Positions 4,826 to 6,622 of a stretch of DNA of 6,622 bases are shown in pieces (the stretch's first letter is position 1; every line of letters starts with the position of its first letter). Under the pieces are notes generated by a model. The model did no database searches, had not been told where the DNA came from, and saw only the letters and a list, made by a program, of their open reading frames with translations. Source of the DNA: Micavibrio aeruginosavorus. GTDB taxonomy: Bacteria; Pseudomonadota; Alphaproteobacteria; Micavibrionales; Micavibrionaceae. The stretch lies in the NCBI GenBank assembly GCA_003241475.1, contig QFQB01000105.1:1-6622 (forward strand), in the 5' to 3' direction. A program made the translations under genes and the position numbers.

Positions 4826-5506
4826 ATGAAACGGTTGATCCTTCTTATATCCCTTCTCGCCTCCACCTCGGCCTATGCGCAAGCGGTGGAGAGCGAACCC
4901 CTTGGCGCTCCCACCTATACCATGCAGGGCGAAAGCGATCCTATGGCGATGGATGCGCCTTCGGCGGCACCGATTGAAAAAGGTGTGAACAGACAAGAAG
5001 CCATTATCGCGCCTCCGCCGCCCGGCGCGGATGACCAGCCCGGCTCCGTGCGCCTGTCGCCCGAAGATATGGTAGCAGAACCTGCACAAGACTCTGCCCC
5101 GACGCCGATTACAACGCCTGCTCCTTCGCAATCACCGGAACGCGACCGGAATGTGCCCGCGTACAACAACAACGCTGTCTCCGGCGATTTTGCGAGACCC
5201 GATCCATCAAAGGGAAAGATTTTTTGCGATTTGAAAGTGGAATTTACCAGCATGGGTGCGGGCACGGACAAAAAAACCGAAGCCAAGATAAAATCCTATC
5301 TGGATTCAAATAAGGACAAATTATCTTACATCGAAACGAAATGGGGCAAGGAAGGCGAACATGAGTATTGCCTGACCGTGCCTGAACACAAAGACCGCTC
5401 GAAAACCTATGTGGCTTTGAAGAAAATTCTGCCACCCAAAGATGTCGGCCCGTCCACGACCACCGTGCTCGGCAAAGGCTTTACGCCGGTCAAAAACTTT
5501 CCGTGA
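4826..5506 (+). CDS. exported Pro-rich hypothetical protein, 226 aa
   Basis: The N-terminus is a clear Sec signal peptide: MKR, a hydrophobic core (LILLISLLAS, residues 4-13) and AYA before a likely cut after A18. Residues 20-130 are a low-complexity linker rich in Pro, Ala, Ser and acidic residues (for example APPPPG at 62-67 and TPITTPAPSQSP at 93-104). Residues 131-226 form a compact charged domain (IFCDLKVEF, a Lys/Asp-rich helix, EYCLTVPEH). Its two cysteines, C134 and C182, are the only ones in the mature protein and could form a disulfide in the periplasm. No lipobox, membrane anchor or known domain is recognised. The ATG is 9 bp after the dehydrogenase stop and has no Shine-Dalgarno sequence. 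The frame ends in TGA (5504-5506), 3 bp from the stop of the converging minus-strand gene. Probably periplasmic or surface-exposed. Confidence 0.82.
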   Translation: MKRLILLISLLASTSAYAQAVESEPLGAPTYTMQGESDPMAMDAPSAAPIEKGVNRQEAIIAPPPPGADDQPGSVRLSPEDMVAEPAQDSAPTPITTPAPSQSPERDRNVPAYNNNAVSGDFARPDPSKGKIFCDLKVEFTSMGAGTDKKTEAKIKSYLDSNKDKLSYIETKWGKEGEHEYCLTVPEHKDRSKTYVALKKILPPKDVGPSTTTVLGKGFTPVKNFP

Positions 5507-5509
5507 TCT

Positions 5510-6496
5510 TCAGCGCCCCTGCGCCGCGCGGCTCAAACGCTCGTTGATGGCGATGCCGAGGCCCCTGTCAGGAATATTCATCACGGCAATGCGCGTGTTC
5601 GTTCCGTTGTCGAGATCGCGTAGCATCGTGAACAAATTCGCTGCGGCTTCATGCAGATCGCCGCGGTCGCTTAAATTGCGGAACATGCTTTCAGGTAAAT
5701 CTTTTGCGAACCCGCCTGTTTTCAATCCCATGAATTTCGTGGGGCCAAAGGCGAGCAAGGCTTCGCCTTCTTCCACATCCACGGCATTAAGACGCAAGGG
5801 AATGCTTGGCGCATAATGCTTGAGCAACTGCCCCGGAGATTTCGGCGCTTCTTTCGATCCGAAATCATACTCCACTTTTCCTAAAAAACTTTCAAGGTCT
5901 TCGGCCGTTACGGCACCGGGCCGTACGATCACGGGCACATCGCCGGATAAATCAAGCACCGTCGATTCAAGCCCAACCGTGCACGCGCCGCCCGCAAGGA
6001 TAAACGGCGCGTTGCCGCCCAAGGATTCTTGCACATGGCGCGGCGTGGTGGCCGATGGCTCGCCGCTTGCGTTCGCGCTCGGGGCGGCAATCGGTAGCTT
6101 CGCTGCTTCAAGCAATTTCAACGCCACCGGATGACTCGGCATGCGGATGCCGATCGTCTCCAACCCCGCGCTGACAATATCGGCAATGCCGCCGTCTTTT
6201 TTGCGCGGCAGAATAAGCGTGAGCGGACCGGGCCAGAACGTCGCCATTAAACCTTTTGCGCGCGCATCCGCTTCCACATATTTTTCCGCCTCGTTGCGGT
6301 TCGCCACATGCACAATAATAGGGTTGATTGCGGGGCGGTTTTTGGCGGCGAATATTTTCGCCACCGCCACGCCGTCCAGCGCGTTCGCGCCAAGCCCGTA
6401 GACTGTTTCCGTCGGGAACGCGACAATTCCACCGCCGCGAATAATGTCTGCGGCTTCGGCAATACTGTCGGCGCTGGGCGTTTTCATGATGGTCAT
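5510..6496 (-). CDS. sua5: L-threonylcarbamoyladenylate synthase, two-domain Sua5 type
   Basis: The 328-aa product makes threonylcarbamoyl-AMP from threonine, bicarbonate and ATP, the first step of the t6A37 modification of ANN-decoding tRNAs. The transfer step is done by the TsaD complex. The catalytic YrdC domain (about residues 8-200) shows FPTETVYGLGANA (27-39), KNRP (52-55), FWPGPLTLIL (87-96), APSANASGEPS (138-148), ESTVLDLS (177-184) and VRPGAVT (191-197). The linker SPGQLLKHYAP (220-230) and a C-terminal Sua5 domain ending INERLSRAAQ identify the long form rather than single-domain TsaC. The start at 6496 is chosen because homology begins a few residues later; an ATG at 6487 is equally possible, and an extension to 6571 adds 25 residues with no family resemblance. 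No Shine-Dalgarno sequence precedes these starts. Cytoplasmic and complete. Confidence 0.95.
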   Translation of the reverse strand: MTIMKTPSADSIAEAADIIRGGGIVAFPTETVYGLGANALDGVAVAKIFAAKNRPAINPIIVHVANRNEAEKYVEADARAKGLMATFWPGPLTLILPRKKDGGIADIVSAGLETIGIRMPSHPVALKLLEAAKLPIAAPSANASGEPSATTPRHVQESLGGNAPFILAGGACTVGLESTVLDLSGDVPVIVRPGAVTAEDLESFLGKVEYDFGSKEAPKSPGQLLKHYAPSIPLRLNAVDVEEGEALLAFGPTKFMGLKTGGFAKDLPESMFRNLSDRGDLHEAAANLFTMLRDLDNGTNTRIAVMNIPDRGLGIAINERLSRAAQGR

Positions 6497-6584
6497 GGCG
6501 GCTAAAAAGCCATCAATGGGACCGAAATGCAAGAAAATCCGGTGCATATGTCGGCTGCCGGCTGGCCGCACATCCCCGAACGCT

Positions 6585-6590
6585 TATAAT
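6585..6590 (+). promoter_or_regulatory. -10 box for the right-edge gene
   Basis: A perfect TATAAT lies 23 bp before the ATG at 6614, giving a predicted start near 6597 and a short leader holding the ribosome binding site. No convincing -35 box is found 16-18 bp upstream, so an activator may be needed or the match may be fortuitous. Confidence 0.45.
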
Positions 6591-6613
6591 AGGCAAAAAA
6601 CGGGAGATCAGAC

Positions 6614-6622
6614 ATGCACGCA
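6614..6622 (+). CDS. start of a plus-strand gene cut by the window edge
   Basis: ATGCACGCA (MHA) begins 7 bp after GGGAG (6602-6606), a good Shine-Dalgarno sequence, downstream of a TATAAT box. Only three codons are visible, so the product cannot be guessed. It is divergent from the Sua5 gene, with about 117 bp between the two starts. Confidence 0.5.

Noticed and set aside
4538..5131. Minus-strand open frame of 197 codons across the dehydrogenase/exported-protein junction
   Set aside because: It spans two well-supported plus genes and is Arg/His/Gly-rich without any recognisable motif.
6497..6571. 25-residue N-terminal extension of the Sua5 protein to an ATG at 6571
   Set aside because: The extension does not resemble family N-termini, and homology starts just after the Met codons at 6496/6487.

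Overview
The window looks like a piece of chromosome from a Gram-negative bacterium, most likely an alphaproteobacterium. That placement is inferred from gene content and protein style: a two-domain Sua5-type tRNA-modification enzyme, a YahK-like zinc alcohol dehydrogenase, an acetylpolyamine-amidohydrolase-type deacetylase, and a Sec signal peptide with an AYA cleavage site. No rRNA or tRNA gene is present to fix the taxonomy.

Layout. (1) Positions 1-845 carry a run of closely spaced small plus-strand genes of unknown function: the tail of one gene, then proteins of 51, 98 and 67 aa. This stretch reads like accessory DNA (mobile element, phage or plasmid remnant). It ends in a perfect hairpin and a 16-bp direct repeat (834-889). 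(2) 992-1951 encodes a lytic transglycosylase-like protein (GH23/SLT fold) without a visible signal peptide. (3) 1997-3025 encodes an HDAC-superfamily deacetylase. Its near-consensus promoter lies so close to the ATG that the mRNA is probably leaderless. (4) 3026-3769 is a mostly non-coding island. It has an A/T-rich tract with helically phased repeats, a consensus-like promoter, a 62-aa strongly basic protein with an excellent Shine-Dalgarno sequence, a Rho-independent terminator, and an 87-bp imperfect palindrome resembling a dispersed intergenic repeat. (5) 3770-4816 encodes the alcohol dehydrogenase/aldehyde reductase, followed 9 bp later by a secreted Pro-rich protein (4826-5506). (6) On the minus strand, 5510-6496 encodes the Sua5-type threonylcarbamoyl-AMP synthase, convergent with the secreted protein and only 3 bp from it. 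(7) At the right edge a new plus-strand gene starts at 6614 behind a TATAAT box and a Shine-Dalgarno sequence.

The larger genes are housekeeping or general metabolic functions and do not form an obvious pathway. An acetylpolyamine deacetylase and an aldehyde reductase could both serve amine/aldehyde turnover, but they are separated by an independent transcription unit, so the link is weak. The most unusual parts are the intergenic island at 3074-3741 (phased repeats, basic small gene, palindrome) and the repeat boundary at 834-889. No CRISPR array, transposase, toxin-antitoxin pair or recognisable defence gene was found.
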